Positions 40,748-48,597 of a DNA stretch of 64,000 bases are shown here, one piece after another. How positions within the stretch are numbered: position 1 is the first letter of the stretch; the number at the start of each line of letters is the position of its first letter. Under the pieces are notes generated by a model, which was not told the DNA's origin, did no database searches, and saw nothing but the letters and a program-made list of their open reading frames with translations. The translations under genes were made by a program, and so were the position numbers. The stretch is from an uncultured Thiothrix sp. (GTDB lineage: Bacteria > Pseudomonadota > Gammaproteobacteria > Poriferisulfidales > GCA-002705445), in NCBI GenBank assembly GCA_902595225.1, contig CACJPG010000001.1, positions 213,161-277,160 of the forward strand. The letters run 5' to 3'.

Positions 40748-40775
40748 ATATGAGGATTATTCTGAGGATTTCAAG
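40748..40775 (-). promoter_or_regulatory. Probable sigma-32 (heat-shock) promoter of grpE
   Basis: Minus strand: -35 CTTGAAA (40769-40775), 13 bp, -10 CCTCATAT (40748-40755). The same geometry as the dnaK promoter. The -35 lies inside the last codons of hrcA and the hrcA stop is in the spacer. The start point would be about 24 nt before grpE. Confidence 0.65.
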
Positions 40776-41800
40776 GCGTCACTTAATAATTTTGCTGTGA
40801 TATCTACAATAGGGATTACCCTATCGTATGCCATTCTTTTTGGGCCAATAACACCAAGAACACCTATTACGTCGTCATCAAATTTATAAGGCGCACTAAC
40901 TATACTACAGTCATCTAAAACATTATAGCCAGATTCTGCCCCAATAAAAATTTTCACGCCTTTTGATGAAATACTTTTATCTAATAAATGCAGAATATTA
41001 TTTTTTTCATTAAATGCTTCAAAAAGAGTCTTTAATTTTTCAATATCAGAAAGCTCCTCACAATTCATAAGTTTTGTTTCACCACTTACGATCAGGTCAT
41101 CATTTTTTTTTAAATCCTCTGATTCTAAAAAAACCTGCTTCCCAAACTTAATTGCTGAAGTCATAATACTATTCATATCTTTCCTCATTTCATCGAGATC
41201 GTTCAGTAAAATTTTACGAATATGATGTATAGACTGTCCTGAGAGAATTGAGTTTAAATAATTTGCCGCCTCTTGTAATTCAGAAGAAGAGTATTTTTTA
41301 TCTAAGTTTATAATTTTATTTTCAACATCGTTATTTTTATTTATTAATATGGCCAATATTTTATTATCACTTAGCTTTAAAAAATCAATCTGCTTTAATT
41401 CAGTTTTATTACGGGTTGGCAAGGAAATAATTCCAGTAAGCTCTGTCATATTTGATAAAATTTCATTTGTCTTTTTTACGATATTTTTTCTCTCTACTCC
41501 TTCGGTAAGACTAATTTTAAGTTTATCTATTAACTTATTGTTTACAGGTTGAACTTTAATCATTTTATCGACGAACATTCTATATGCTAGCTCGGTAGGA
41601 ACTCTGCCAGCTGATTTGTGAGGTGAATATATATAGCCGAGATCCTCAAGATCAACAAAAACGTTTCTTATTGTTGCAGAACTTATTCCAATATCAGATG
41701 CTTTAGATAGCTTCGTAGAACCTACGGGCTGTCCATCAGATATAAAGCTTTCTACTAAAGCTTTTAACAATAATTCTTGTCTAGAATTTAAATTTTCCAT
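40757..41800 (-). CDS. hrcA: Heat-inducible transcription repressor HrcA
   Basis: Winged-helix repressor that binds CIRCE operators, usually at groESL and/or dnaK operons. In the 347 aa chain, the N-terminal DNA-binding domain has SRQELLLKALVESFISDGQPVGST and ISSATIRNVFVDLEDLGYIYSPHKSAGRVPT. The C-terminal GAF-like part has VKIFIGAE and GVIGPKRMAYDRVIPIVD. It is absent from enterobacteria but common in other proteobacteria. It stands at the head of hrcA-grpE-dnaK-dnaJ. I find no CIRCE (TTAGCACTC-N9-GAGTGCTAA) near it, so its targets probably lie elsewhere. Confidence 0.95.
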   Translation of the reverse strand: MENLNSRQELLLKALVESFISDGQPVGSTKLSKASDIGISSATIRNVFVDLEDLGYIYSPHKSAGRVPTELAYRMFVDKMIKVQPVNNKLIDKLKISLTEGVERKNIVKKTNEILSNMTELTGIISLPTRNKTELKQIDFLKLSDNKILAILINKNNDVENKIINLDKKYSSSELQEAANYLNSILSGQSIHHIRKILLNDLDEMRKDMNSIMTSAIKFGKQVFLESEDLKKNDDLIVSGETKLMNCEELSDIEKLKTLFEAFNEKNNILHLLDKSISSKGVKIFIGAESGYNVLDDCSIVSAPYKFDDDVIGVLGVIGPKRMAYDRVIPIVDITAKLLSDALKSSE

Positions 41801-41826
41801 ATAAAAATTTTCATATCTACATTTTA

Positions 41827-41853
41827 ATAATATAATATTATTAATTATATTAT
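41827..41853. repeat. 10-bp inverted repeat between hrcA and nadK
   Basis: Perfect arms ATAATATAAT and ATTATATTAT separated by 7 bp, in the 93-bp divergent gap. It overlaps TATAAT-like -10 boxes facing both ways. All bases are A or T, so chance is possible. It could be an operator for autoregulation. Confidence 0.3.
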
Positions 41854-41893
41854 AATACTACTTTAGTAATTTTTTAAGGGCATAGGGGGCTTG

Positions 41894-42760
41894 ATGTCAG
41901 TATTTAAGAACATCGCAATAATATCAAAAATAAGCGATAGCAGTGTAAAAGATAGTCTTGATGCAGTTGTAAATTTTCTGAACAAGAAAAGTATTAGATA
42001 CTTTTTAGATCAAAATTCTTGTCTTCTCCTGAAAAACAAGAAGGAAACATCTATAGAGGAGATTAAAAAAAAGTGTGATATGGCTTTTATTATTGGAGGT
42101 GACGGAACTTTACTTAGGTCTGCACAAGATTTATCAAAAGCAGATATCCCAATTTGTGGTATCAATAGAGGTAGGCTTGGCTATTTAGTAGATATTTCAC
42201 CAAACCATATTGAGGAAAATCTTGAGAGCATTTTTTCAGACGATTTTACAATAGATGAGCGAATATCACTTGAGGGAACAATATTAAGAGAAGGTAAAGA
42301 AGTTTCAAGGAACATATCATTTAACGATGTTGTAATTAATAGTAAAGATGCAAGAATGATAGAACTTGATGCGTTTGTTAATGACGAAATGCTTTATACA
42401 ATTAATGCCGATGGCTTGGTTGTGTCAACTCCGACAGGTTCAACAGCATATTCACTATCAAGCGGCGGACCGATTCTTGAGCCAACAATGGAAGCATTAT
42501 TAATGGTTCCGATATGTCCACATTTGTTAAGTAATAGACCAATAGTTATTAACATGGGCAGTGTAATTAAGATAAAGTTATCGGATAATATTAAAACAAA
42601 TGCCAGTGTAACCTTCGACGGACAGATAAGTGTTCCAATTCAAGCGAACGATATTATAAAAATATGTAAGAGTGACATTACTCTCAAATTAATTCAGCCA
42701 CCCGGTATAAATTTCCTCTCAATTTTGAGAGAAAAGTTAGGCTGGGGTTTTAAACCATAG
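41894..42760 (+). CDS. nadK: NAD kinase
   Basis: Phosphorylates NAD to NADP. In the 288 aa chain, the catalytic motif GGDGT lies at 68-72 (Asp70), then FNDVVINS and the NAD-binding GLVVSTPTGSTAYSLSSGGPI. The ATG at 41894 is chosen over the TTG one codon earlier because AGGGGG is four nt upstream of it. The pair nadK-recN, 5 nt apart, and the nearby bamE/ratA/smpB are arranged as in E. coli around grpE. Confidence 0.96.
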   Translation: MSVFKNIAIISKISDSSVKDSLDAVVNFLNKKSIRYFLDQNSCLLLKNKKETSIEEIKKKCDMAFIIGGDGTLLRSAQDLSKADIPICGINRGRLGYLVDISPNHIEENLESIFSDDFTIDERISLEGTILREGKEVSRNISFNDVVINSKDARMIELDAFVNDEMLYTINADGLVVSTPTGSTAYSLSSGGPILEPTMEALLMVPICPHLLSNRPIVINMGSVIKIKLSDNIKTNASVTFDGQISVPIQANDIIKICKSDITLKLIQPPGINFLSILREKLGWGFKP

Positions 42761-42765
42761 ATTGA

Positions 42766-44415
42766 ATGTTATCAAGTATATATATTAAAAACTTTGCAAT
42801 AATTGATGAAATTGAAATTGATTTTTTTGAAAACATGTCAGTGCTCACTGGTGAAACAGGCGCAGGAAAATCAATCTTAATTGATGCTATAAATGTTGTA
42901 TTTGGCAATAAAAAAACAAATAAAATTAATCGTAATGAAAATGAAGATACAGAAATAATATGTAATTTTCAGATAAAAAATGAAAAGATTATTAAAATTC
43001 TTCAAGAAAAAGATTTAATTACAGATAATGAATGTATATTTAGAAGAAAAATTAATAAGAAAAATTTATCAAAGATATATATTAATGACAAGCCAGTAAA
43101 TTCAAGCACCGCAAAAGATATTGGAAACATGATAATTGATATTCATGGGCAACATGAAAATCAGTTAATTCTTTCAAGTGAAGAACAACTAAATAGATTA
43201 GATAATTTTATTGAGATTACTCCTCAAAAAGAAAGTATTCGAAATATTCTATCTGAAATAAATAATGTTGAAAAACTTCTTGCTGACAATATTGTTTCGG
43301 AAGAAGATTACGAAGATAAAATATCACTTTTAGAGTTTGAAATAAATGAACTTCAAGAATACGTAATAAACGAAGAGGATTATAATAAATTGTCTGAAGA
43401 ATTCAATAAACTGAATAATTCTGAATTTTTAATAAATAAAACAAAAGAATGTATAAATATTTTAACTGGGGATGAAAGTCTTAACATTAGTTCACAACTA
43501 TCAGTAATTAACAAAAATCTTGAAGATTTAGGAAAGATTGATCAAAATTTTAATGATATTTTGAACCAAAATATTCAAATTATAGATGATGTTAAATTGC
43601 TTGAAAAATCTCTTGAAAAATACTCAAATTCAATAGACATAGACCCTGAAAGGCTTCAACTGATAAATGACAAAGTATTATCCCTGAATAAGTTAGCGAG
43701 AAAATATAAAGTGAATGAAAGGGAATTATTCGACATTATGAATAAGAAAATTTCTCAGATTGACCAATTAAAAAATAATAGAATGAGTTTTAGTGAAAAC
43801 AAAGAACAAATTAATAAATTAAAGGTGGAGTACCATACAATTGCATCAAAAATTTCAAAAATTAGAAAAGACAAATCTGAAATCCTTGCAAAAAGGATTA
43901 CTGCACAACTAAAGGATTTGGGAATGAATAATTGCCAATTTGAAATTGAAGTTATATCTAACGATGAACAAATTAATAAAAATGGCTATGATAAAGTCTC
44001 TTTTTTAATTAAAACAAATGCAAAATCAAAAGTACTTCCTTTAAAAGAAATCGCCTCTGGAGGAGAACTATCAAGACTAAGCTTAGTTATTCAACTTGAA
44101 ACAAGATCAAATGATGATTGCGAAACTATGATATTTGACGAAATTGATACTGGTATTGGAGGAGCGACCGCAGAAATTTTAGGTAAACATCTCTCTAATT
44201 TAGCAATAAAGACCCAAGTATTATGTGTGACTCATTTAGCTCAAGTAGCAGCAAAATCGAAACATCACTATCTAGTCTCTAAAGACAAAAAAATATCATC
44301 AACTACTTTAGAATATTTAGATAATGAAATGAGAGTTAATGAATTGGCTAGAATGATTGGTGGAATTGAACTTACTGATAAAGCATTACAATTCGCAAAA
44401 GAATTGATTGATTAA
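42766..44415 (+). CDS. recN: DNA repair protein RecN
   Basis: SMC-like ATPase acting early in double-strand break repair. In the 549 aa chain, Walker A is GETGAGKS (29-36), then two coiled-coil arms (about 155-245 and 285-365) with a short head between them. The ABC signature is SGGELSRLSLVIQ and Walker B is TMIFDEIDTGIGG. It is strongly Lys/Asn/Glu-rich in the coiled coil. It converges on the small membrane genes downstream with a 17-nt gap. Confidence 0.95.
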   Translation: MLSSIYIKNFAIIDEIEIDFFENMSVLTGETGAGKSILIDAINVVFGNKKTNKINRNENEDTEIICNFQIKNEKIIKILQEKDLITDNECIFRRKINKKNLSKIYINDKPVNSSTAKDIGNMIIDIHGQHENQLILSSEEQLNRLDNFIEITPQKESIRNILSEINNVEKLLADNIVSEEDYEDKISLLEFEINELQEYVINEEDYNKLSEEFNKLNNSEFLINKTKECINILTGDESLNISSQLSVINKNLEDLGKIDQNFNDILNQNIQIIDDVKLLEKSLEKYSNSIDIDPERLQLINDKVLSLNKLARKYKVNERELFDIMNKKISQIDQLKNNRMSFSENKEQINKLKVEYHTIASKISKIRKDKSEILAKRITAQLKDLGMNNCQFEIEVISNDEQINKNGYDKVSFLIKTNAKSKVLPLKEIASGGELSRLSLVIQLETRSNDDCETMIFDEIDTGIGGATAEILGKHLSNLAIKTQVLCVTHLAQVAAKSKHHYLVSKDKKISSTTLEYLDNEMRVNELARMIGGIELTDKALQFAKELID

Positions 44416-44432
44416 TTGATACAATAATAAAC

Positions 44433-44549
44433 TTATTTTTCTTTATCTTCTTTTTTTAATTTCTTATATTCTATTCCAGTTAATATTGCACCTGCTATTG
44501 CCAAAGCAAAGCAAAAAAGGCCCGTATAAAATATAAGCGAATCATCCAT
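44433..44549 (-). CDS. Tiny single-helix membrane protein (38 aa)
   Basis: Starts MDDSLIFYTGLFCFALAIAG, one hydrophobic helix (about 5-26), then a Lys/Glu-rich tail ending KKEDKEK. The start has a strong AGGAAGG site inside the end of the preceding gene, and the gap to that gene's stop is 2 nt, so translation is coupled. Unknown function. Last of four minus-strand genes led by fur. The good ribosome site and tight coupling argue that it is a real gene. Confidence 0.7.
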   Translation of the reverse strand: MDDSLIFYTGLFCFALAIAGAILTGIEYKKLKKEDKEK

Positions 44550-44551
44550 AG

Positions 44552-44728
44552 TTAATCCTTCCTAGCTATAATCTTAAAATAGATAGCAAAAGCTAGTATT
44601 GATGGTATCCAAGTTGCAGTAAATAGCGCTTCTTGTTTTGTATCAACGCCCTGAAACCAGAGATAAGCAGTTGTAATAAAAGCAACTGCAACTGAAAGTA
44701 ATATGCATATATCCGATGTTTTTATCAT
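44552..44728 (-). CDS. Small two-helix membrane protein (58 aa)
   Basis: Starts MIKTSDICILLSVAVAFITT. Two hydrophobic helices (about 6-24 and 38-53) with the loop WFQGVDTKQE between them and a basic end IARKD. I do not recognise the family. The frame fills the space between the next small gene (25 nt upstream) and the 38 aa gene (2 nt downstream). Confidence 0.7.
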   Translation of the reverse strand: MIKTSDICILLSVAVAFITTAYLWFQGVDTKQEALFTATWIPSILAFAIYFKIIARKD

Positions 44729-44753
44729 AATTCAATTTCCTATTTAATTAAAA

Positions 44754-44942
44754 TTAATCTTCATTCCAAAAAGCCCAAGAACCTATAAGCAACAATAGCA
44801 CTGCTAAGGATGCATGAGCTCTAACTCTTGTTACCTCTGGTAACTCTATAAATAATGGAACAACATTTATCATCCCAAGTATAAGCCAAATTAGTGCTAA
44901 AGACCCCAAGAAAAGAGCAGCTTTTCCAATTTTTTTTTTCAT
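44754..44942 (-). CDS. Small two-helix membrane protein (62 aa)
   Basis: Starts with four basic residues, then a helix (about 7-28), a loop with ELPEVTRVRAHA, and a second helix (about 44-59) ending FWNED. The charged RVRAHA just before helix 2 stands out and could be functional. I do not recognise the family. It follows fur by 38 nt on the same strand and is the first of three small membrane genes. No clear ribosome site. Confidence 0.7.
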   Translation of the reverse strand: MKKKIGKAALFLGSLALIWLILGMINVVPLFIELPEVTRVRAHASLAVLLLLIGSWAFWNED

Positions 44943-44980
44943 AAAATTATTTTTTCAACATATAAATTTATATAAGAGTT

Positions 44981-45397
44981 TTATTCCTCGTCGAGAAACT
45001 CTCCATAAAGTATCATGCTGTGGTCAACGATCTTAAAGTTGTACTCTTTAGCTAATTCCTTTTGGCGATTTTCAATAATTTCATCATAAAACTCAACTAC
45101 TTTACCAGTTTTAAGTGAAACCATATGATCATGATGGTCTCCATGATTAAGCTCAAAAACTGCCTGACTATTTCCATCAGATTCAAAATGGTGTCTAATT
45201 ACAATTTTAGCAGCCTCAAATTGAGTAAGTACTCTATAAACAGTTGCTAAGCTGATTACTTCACCATCATTAATTAGTTCTTTGTATATATCTTCAGCAG
45301 ACATATGATGATTCTCTGAACTTTCTAGCTTGCTAAGTATTTTGACCCTTGGAAGGGTAATTTTAAGACCTGCATTTTTTAATTCTATATTACTCAT
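44981..45397 (-). CDS. fur: Ferric uptake regulator Fur (cysteine-free form)
   Basis: Fe(II)-dependent repressor of iron uptake. With the ATG ending at 45397 it has 138 aa and begins MSNIELKNAGLKITLPRVKI. The winged helix (about 10-75) contains ISLATVYRVLTQFE. The metal site HHFE (69-72 region) and HGDHHDHMV (85-93) are present. The CxxC pair of E. coli Fur reads SLKT here and there is no cysteine in the whole protein, as in Pseudomonas-type Fur that lacks the structural zinc cysteines. An upstream in-frame extension to 45436 is rejected. Divergent from bamE with 43 bp between starts. Confidence 0.93.
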   Translation of the reverse strand: MSNIELKNAGLKITLPRVKILSKLESSENHHMSAEDIYKELINDGEVISLATVYRVLTQFEAAKIVIRHHFESDGNSQAVFELNHGDHHDHMVSLKTGKVVEFYDEIIENRQKELAKEYNFKIVDHSMILYGEFLDEE

Positions 45398-45440
45398 AAT
45401 TACTATATTATCCTTAAATGATACAACAATATACAAAAAA

Positions 45441-46475
45441 ATGAGAAATTTGAAATTAATTATTATCCCGATTATTAGCTTATTCTTGACAGCGTGTCAG
45501 CTTCTTCCAGAAGATACACAACTTAAAAGCTATCGTGTGCTTGTTCAACAGGGAAATGTTATTGAGGAAAGTAAAGTAGAACTTTTAAAAATAAACATGT
45601 CTAGAGAGCAAGTAATTTTTCTTCTAGGTGAGCCTGTATTAAATAATATTTTCGATAAAGATAGATGGGACTATGTTTTTTTCAGAAAAAGAGATCCTGA
45701 AAAAACACAACTTAATATGGTGAGTATCTTTTTTAAAGAAGATAAAATAATTAGCATGAAAAGAATTATAAAAAATGATGACGGACTTTTTGATGTAGCG
45801 AGCAAAGGTAGAAAAAAAGAACCAGAATTTCTCGTAGATAATGAAGTATTAGCTTTACAAAAAAATGTATTCGATGATATAGAGCTTCAGGGCATGCCAG
45901 ACAAAGAGATTCAAAATGAAGAAGCTGCAGATGATATTGAAGATAGCGAAGAAAGTTTAAACACTAATGAAGCAGATAAAAAAATTGAGACAAATCAAAA
46001 CGAAAATTTATTTAATGATAATGATGAAAAGAGTAGAGAGGTAGCTGAAACCACCAAGACTGAAGAAAAAATTTCAAGCTTGAAAGAAAACTATGAAGAG
46101 CCAGTAAAAAGAAAAACTGACTATGAAATTGTTGAAGAAATAGTTAACAATTGGAAAAATTCCTGGGAAGATAAAGATTTAGAGAAGTATTTTTCATTTT
46201 ATGTTGACAATTACACTTCCCAATATTTTGAAGATCATATCTTATGGAAAGAAGATAGAAAAAAAAGAATAGTTGATAAAAGTGATATAGATATTGAAAT
46301 TGAAAATCTTTCTATAACGTTTCAAATTAATGATGATGAAACTGCAACAGCAACTTTCCAACAGATATATTCCTCAGAACAATACTCTGACTCTGTTAAA
46401 AAAGAAATTATTTTTCAAAAAGACGGTAATAGCTGGAAAATAACAGCAGAAAAACTAATTGATGGAAAGTATTAA
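45441..46475 (+). CDS. bamE: BamE (SmpA/OmlA) lipoprotein with added C-terminal NTF2-like domain
   Basis: BamE is a lipoprotein of the outer-membrane beta-barrel assembly machine. The signal peptide ends in the lipobox LTAC with Cys19. Residues about 25-115 match BamE: QGNVIEESKVELLKINMSREQVIFLLGEPV and WDYVFFRKRDP...MVSIFFKEDKI. Ordinary BamE stops there (about 110-120 aa), but this protein has 344 aa. An acidic, disordered linker (about 120-230) is followed by a domain (about 232-344) with VNNWKNSWEDKDLEKYFSFY, RIV...DIEIENLSI, FQQIYSSEQYSDSVKKEI and WKITAEKL. That is the pattern of NTF2/SnoaL-like domains seen at the ends of some L,D-transpeptidases and periplasmic proteins. It is convergent with rnfH (4 nt overlap). 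Confidence 0.9.
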   Translation: MRNLKLIIIPIISLFLTACQLLPEDTQLKSYRVLVQQGNVIEESKVELLKINMSREQVIFLLGEPVLNNIFDKDRWDYVFFRKRDPEKTQLNMVSIFFKEDKIISMKRIIKNDDGLFDVASKGRKKEPEFLVDNEVLALQKNVFDDIELQGMPDKEIQNEEAADDIEDSEESLNTNEADKKIETNQNENLFNDNDEKSREVAETTKTEEKISSLKENYEEPVKRKTDYEIVEEIVNNWKNSWEDKDLEKYFSFYVDNYTSQYFEDHILWKEDRKKRIVDKSDIDIEIENLSITFQINDDETATATFQQIYSSEQYSDSVKKEIIFQKDGNSWKITAEKLIDGKY

Positions 46476-46756
46476 TTTTTTTTAAAATTATGTTTTCTCT
46501 TATCATTGGGACTCATTTTTAAATTATCAAAAATTTCAATCCTATCCTGATCTTTTAGAACGTAATCAAGTTCAATTTGCTTTCCGAAACATCCAAAGGA
46601 TTTATCAGACAAAAAATCTGAAGTAAAATATGAATTTTTTATCAGAAAAACAATAAAGGATTTTAGACTCTGATTACTTTCTATTTCTAGATTGTGCTGG
46701 ATTATATCATTATTTGATTTTATATAAATAACCTCAATTATTATATTATTCTCCAT
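46472..46756 (-). CDS. rnfH: RnfH family protein (UPF0125)
   Basis: Small ubiquitin-fold protein, 94 aa, usually next to ratA; exact function not established. The family marks are IEVIYI at the start, the middle GCFGKQIELDYVLKDQDRIEIFDNLKMSPNDKRK, and a basic end. The linked gene ratA overlaps its start by 11 nt. The last codons overlap bamE's end on the other strand. Confidence 0.9.
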   Translation of the reverse strand: MENNIIIEVIYIKSNNDIIQHNLEIESNQSLKSFIVFLIKNSYFTSDFLSDKSFGCFGKQIELDYVLKDQDRIEIFDNLKMSPNDKRKHNFKKN

Positions 46757-47174
46757 TCTGCTTTAATGATTCCTCTGTGAAAGCTTTTACAAGATAATTT
46801 GTGATTTTGTCAAGAGATTTGCCGATTGTATATTCAATTAATTTATTTTCTGCCTCATAATTAATACTTAGATATATAATTGTTTTGTCATCAACACTTT
46901 TAAATTCCCATACTCCGTCCAAATATTTAAAAGGACCATCAATAAGCTTCATATTTATCGACTTATTTTTATTTACTTCATTTTTTGTTGTGAATGATGT
47001 TGTAAAACCTTTAAGATTGAACTCAAGTTTTGCTTCCATTATTTTATCGCTTTCTAGAAGAATTTCAGAATTTGTACAGTATGGAACAAAGTTTTTGTAT
47101 TTTTCTACGTTATTAACGATATTAAAAACTGTCTCAATATCTTTAAGTATTATTGCCTCTTTTTTTATAATCAT
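46746..47174 (-). CDS. ratA: RatA family (START/Coq10-like) protein
   Basis: A 142 aa helix-grip protein of the Coq10/RatA family. E. coli RatA inhibits 50S-30S association; homologues bind ubiquinone-type lipids. Visible family blocks are FNIVNNVEKYKNFVPYCTNSEIL, the repeated hydrophobic sheet MKLIDGPFKYLDGVWEFK and the C-terminal helix LDKITNYLVKAFTEES. The gene pair ratA-rnfH next to bamE and smpB is conserved in gammaproteobacteria. Confidence 0.92.
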   Translation of the reverse strand: MIIKKEAIILKDIETVFNIVNNVEKYKNFVPYCTNSEILLESDKIMEAKLEFNLKGFTTSFTTKNEVNKNKSINMKLIDGPFKYLDGVWEFKSVDDKTIIYLSINYEAENKLIEYTIGKSLDKITNYLVKAFTEESLKQNGE

Positions 47175-47186
47175 TTTCTATTTTAA

Positions 47187-48560
47187 TTAGAATATATTTA
47201 TCTTGATTCCAAGAGCATTAAGCATAACAAAGATAACTGCAATCGGTGCAATTACTCTTGCCGAAAAGTACCATAACATTCTTAAAATATTTGAATTTAT
47301 TTTTAGCTCAGAGTTAACCTTCTCTTTTGATAAAAACCAACTTACATATATTGTAATTAGAATTCCCCCCATAGGAAGAAGTATGTTAGAAGTAAGATAA
47401 TCTAAAGATTCAAAAATATTAAGGCCAAAAATTTTAATATCAGATCCAATATTGAAAGAAATAATTGTTCCTATGCCTATAAACCATGCTAATGCTGCAG
47501 AAAAAATCGCCGCCTGTATTCTAGAAATATTATATTTTTCTATTAACCAAATAATCATTGGTTCGATTAGTGAAATTGAAGATGTCCATGCTGCTACAAT
47601 TAATAAAATAAAAAATAATGTTCCAAACAATTGACCCCCAGGCATTAAACCAAACGCCACAGTTAAAGTTTGAAAAATGAGACCAGGGCCTTGGGTCATT
47701 TCAAGACCGCTTGATATCACAATTGGAAATATTGCTAATCCAGCAAGTAAGGCTACCATTGTATCTAAAGAAGCTACAATTACGCATGTTTTTGGGATTG
47801 AAATTTCACTTGATAAGTACGATCCATACACCATTAAAGCGCCCATGCCTAAACTAAGACTAAAGAAAGCTTGGCCCATAGCAATTAAAACAGTCTTCCA
47901 AGTTACTTGACTAAAATCAGGATAAAGCATGAACTTAACACCGTTTACAAAGTCGCCCTCAACTGCTGAAAAAAATACTAAAGCTAACAATAAAACAAGT
48001 AAAGCTGGCATAAGTCTTATAACTGTATTTTCTAAACCGGACTTTACACCCCTAGAAACAACAACTGCGGTAATTATTGAAAACATGGTGTGCCAAGCTA
48101 AAAGTCTTTCGGGATCTGAAATAAAGTTTTCAAAAACTAAGGCTGCGCCACTTGCATCAATATTATTCAAGACACCAAAAGCTGTTCTTGAGGCATAAGC
48201 CATTGTCCATCCAGCAATAACACTGTAGTAAGACAAAATTAAAATACCTGCAAGAATTCCGATAAGACCTATAATTTGCCAATTTTTTGACCTGTTTTCT
48301 CTTTCTGATATATATCTAATCGAAGCGATTGGATTCAACCTTCCACGTTTACCTAAGTAGACTTCTGAAAGCATTATTGGAATTCCAATAAATAAAACAC
48401 ACATAATATAAATTAAAACAAAAGCACCACCACCATTCTCTCCGGCAATATATGGAAATTTCCATATATTTCCAAGACCAACAGCTGATCCCGCAGCAGC
48501 TAATATAAATGCTGTTCTAGAGGACCATTCACCATGAGAGGAGGTTCTATTTATTGCCAT
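47187..48560 (-). CDS. Sodium-dependent transporter of the NSS/SNF family
   Basis: Na+ symporter with the LeuT fold, in the inner membrane. The 457 aa chain has 11-12 helices. The first-helix motif SRTAFILAAAGSAVGLGNIWKFPY (about 14-37) with the unwound G-x-GNIWKFPY segment is diagnostic. GENGGGAF and SYYSVIAGWTMAY follow. Substrates of relatives are amino acids or related amines; which one cannot be told here. It is divergent from smpB with only 37 nt between and ends 12 nt before ratA on the same strand. It is not part of the conserved ratA-smpB pair, so it is an insertion in this neighbourhood. Confidence 0.92.
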   Translation of the reverse strand: MAINRTSSHGEWSSRTAFILAAAGSAVGLGNIWKFPYIAGENGGGAFVLIYIMCVLFIGIPIMLSEVYLGKRGRLNPIASIRYISERENRSKNWQIIGLIGILAGILILSYYSVIAGWTMAYASRTAFGVLNNIDASGAALVFENFISDPERLLAWHTMFSIITAVVVSRGVKSGLENTVIRLMPALLVLLLALVFFSAVEGDFVNGVKFMLYPDFSQVTWKTVLIAMGQAFFSLSLGMGALMVYGSYLSSEISIPKTCVIVASLDTMVALLAGLAIFPIVISSGLEMTQGPGLIFQTLTVAFGLMPGGQLFGTLFFILLIVAAWTSSISLIEPMIIWLIEKYNISRIQAAIFSAALAWFIGIGTIISFNIGSDIKIFGLNIFESLDYLTSNILLPMGGILITIYVSWFLSKEKVNSELKINSNILRMLWYFSARVIAPIAVIFVMLNALGIKINIF

Positions 48561-48597
48561 TAGTAAATACTATTCTTATGTTAATATTGTAAATGAT

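Noticed and set aside
41855..41867. TACTA-CTT-TAGTA inverted repeat before nadK
   Set aside because: Arms of only 5 bp; expected by chance in this composition.
45330..45440. N-terminal extension of the BamE-like protein
   Set aside because: It would overlap fur antisense and bury the signal peptide; the ATG at 45441 gives a perfect lipoprotein signal.
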